Of a stretch of DNA of 64,000 bases, positions 24,301 through 64,000 are shown piece by piece. The DNA lies in assembly GCF_047663525.1 (NCBI RefSeq), contig NC_092592.1:22712501-22776500 (forward strand). The letters are read 5' to 3'. The notes beneath the pieces are model-generated. The model was given only the letters and a program-made list of their open reading frames with translations, was not told the DNA's origin and searched no databases. The translations under genes were made by a program, and so were the position numbers. Origin of the DNA: Anas platyrhynchos. Its lineage: Eukaryota; Chordata; Aves; Anseriformes; Anatidae. Within the stretch, counting starts at the first letter, position 1. Each line of letters begins with the position of its first letter.

Positions 24301-25819
24301 ACTAATCCATTTTAAGTCATGGATCTCAAAGATATACAATTTTCTAAGCATTTTTTGTTTTGTGATTGCAACCTAGATTCTTGGTTTCATCTTTCCCTGA
24401 AAGAAAGAATATAAATAAATATAAATGGAAACAGAAAAAGATGTCAGGAAAAGGTGCAAGTCCCACTTTCAAATACCATGAGGAAGAAAAGCAGACTCTT
24501 CTACCATCTGTCCTCTCCAATCCCAATCTATGAAAAGATAACCAACCAGTTTTTGAAACAGTGAAGGGCCACTTTTTTCTTTTTTTTTTTAACAAACATT
24601 CACAGAACCTTTAACACAGTAAAAAGAAGAAAAGCCACTGAAGTATCTTAAAGACCGCCTTTCTTTAGTACAAAGGAACCCAATTTGTACTCCTGCTTCA
24701 CCGTTCACCTTTCAATATTTGTACTTGAAATAAACAAGATAATTTCATACTGTACAAAATAAAATAAAGGTAACTCAGGTTTCCCTTTTCTCAATAGTTT
24801 AGGGACAGGAAAGACATTAGGCACATTTAACTGTTGCTAGTTTAAATCATACAGTAGTTTAACGTTGCTGCAAAAATAAGACCATTTTGCTCTCATAACT
24901 TTTTTTTTTTCCCCTCAAGATTTCTTCACCTAGCACACCAGCACTCTGAAGACAGACCCAGCATAGTACTTGGGTTTGCCACAAATAATCCACTTTTTCC
25001 CTCCTTGGAAAAAAACAGGCATTGACTTAGAGCTTGTCTGACTGGCAGGAAGGCCAAGATTTTTCCCTATCTACAGAAAGGTATGACCTGTGACTTCTGT
25101 GTACACTACTATTATGACTCTGTCTAACCACAAGTGATTATGTGCAGCAAAATATAGTGAAATCACTCCCTCTCTGACCAAATAACATTTCACAATCTTG
25201 TACCTTGATGAAGGCTAAGTGCTAACAGAGAATTTGAAAATTTTCAGTGTCAATTACAACGAGACCTGCAAACATTTCATGGCATCTCAATTATTAGTCC
25301 ACAACCCCTGACAAACACAATAGTTACTGTTACCCCACTGGTAAGAATTACTGTACTGAGCAACTGTTAACTGTGTACAGGACTGTGACCAAATCAATGA
25401 CTATGGGGTAAATGAGTTTTCCATAATCTAATCAGTTTTCCATAATTAGCAACTTCCAGTGATCTCAATATCCTTCTAGACTTTCAATTTTTGTAATCAA
25501 ACCTCTGTGGCAAAAAAAAAAAATATTTTCCAAGTTAATTAGTGATATAAGTTACACACATTAGTTAGATGCTGGCAACAATGAAAGCAGCAACATTAAG
25601 AGCAAATTTTCACTAGGAATGAAAGCTTCTTAGTGATTTAGATAACTTTGTCAGTACAAGTAAATCTCTCATGCTGACCACTATTTATTTATTTAATTTG
25701 GATGGTACACTATGTGCCTAATGACTACTCAAGTAATATATAGAAAATTGAGAAAGTAGTTCTTGGAATTTCACAGAAATCAAATAAAAGTCTTATAGCC
25801 CATGGCAACATCCATGGTT

Positions 25820-25825
25820 TTTATT
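25820..25825 (-). terminator. Candidate poly(A) signal of ERCC6
   Basis: AATAAA on the minus strand, about 295 bases past the ERCC6 stop codon. It is the nearest canonical hexamer that I see. Further hexamers lie around 25682-25697 on the same strand. Confidence 0.4.
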
Positions 25826-26117
25826 GCAGTAAAATATCAGTAGGTGTTCTTCATCCTATTTATATTAAGATTTCTTTTAAAGAAAAGGTGCTGATATTTT
25901 GTACCATTTCACCTATGAGGTAGGTGGCACTTTCATATAAACAGCTTAAATCAGAAATGAAGCCAGCTTTAAGCCTGCAATGAATGCTGCTTTGCTGTCT
26001 GTTCAAGTCAAGTATTAAATCACAAACATGAAAGAATTCCTCATCTCAAGAGACAAACACCAAGTCTCTGAAAGCAGTGTTGGCCAAGCGCAGACAGGTG
26101 CCTTCTCTTGACAGAGG

Positions 26118-63951
<37,834 letters not shown>

Positions 63952-64000
63952 CTGAAACAAAAAAGTCAGAACATTCATCATACCTTTCATGTGTCCTGAA

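Larger units (their letters stand above)
18761..25819. other. Intergenic spacer between the ADMP-type gene and ERCC6
   Basis: About 7 kb without a recognisable gene. Open frames are short and lack domains. It contains a poly-A plus TTTA tract at 19020-19073, poly-T tracts near 22009-22020, 22250-22264 and 23721-23738, a CA-rich stretch near 22092-22110, a TTTG tract near 23224-23247 and a possible old SINE near 21290-21365. Confidence 0.6.

Overview
The window looks like bird nuclear DNA. It has spliced vertebrate genes with fairly compact introns, CR1 LINE copies (one still ending in the avian 3' octamer ATTCTGTG), CpG islands, many short A/T-rich microsatellites, and no Alu, L1 or other mammalian repeats. 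I could run no similarity search. Gene identities rest on protein motifs and on splice joints, which I followed base by base on the minus strand.

Two protein-coding genes are supported, both on the minus strand. (1) At 13559-18426 lies a four-exon TGF-beta/BMP-family ligand, best read as an ADMP-type (anti-dorsalizing morphogenetic protein) gene. All phases close (0, 0, 1) and give a 417-residue preproprotein with signal peptide, prodomain, an RGPR cleavage site and a seven-cysteine knot domain. Its first exon sits in a CpG island. (2) At 26118-63951 lies the downstream part of ERCC6 (CSB, the transcription-coupled repair ATPase). Seventeen exons with continuous phase encode about 1,280 residues, from upstream of the acidic region through all SNF2 helicase motifs to the C-terminal ubiquitin-binding/winged-helix end. 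They fit human exons 5-21. The N-terminal exons lie beyond position 64000.

Layout: 1-2250 is a regulatory-looking left flank (an AT-rich, homeodomain-motif-rich block, then a CpG-rich block with a GC-rich imperfect minisatellite and a minus-strand TATA box). 2251-12190 is intergenic, with microsatellites, a possible old SINE and several candidate conserved non-coding blocks. 12190-18760 is the ADMP-type gene with its 3' UTR and CpG island. 18761-25800 is a gene-free spacer. 25820-63951 is ERCC6. Its introns carry three CR1 pieces: a young one in the intron before exon 10, an old one in the intron before exon 9, and a mosaic one in the intron after exon 5.

The two genes are not functionally linked as far as I can see. 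ERCC6 acts in nuclear DNA repair and the ADMP-type ligand is a secreted dorsoventral patterning signal. Their adjacency is useful mainly as a synteny marker. Established knowledge places the homeobox gene DRGX just 3' of ERCC6 in human, so the left flank may be the upstream region of DRGX, but no DRGX coding sequence was found here. The most unusual sequence signals are a compound (TTTTA)15(TTTCA)8 pentanucleotide repeat at 4766-4880, a G-quadruplex-prone Gly-rich segment inside the ADMP-type prodomain, and a GC-AG intron in ERCC6.
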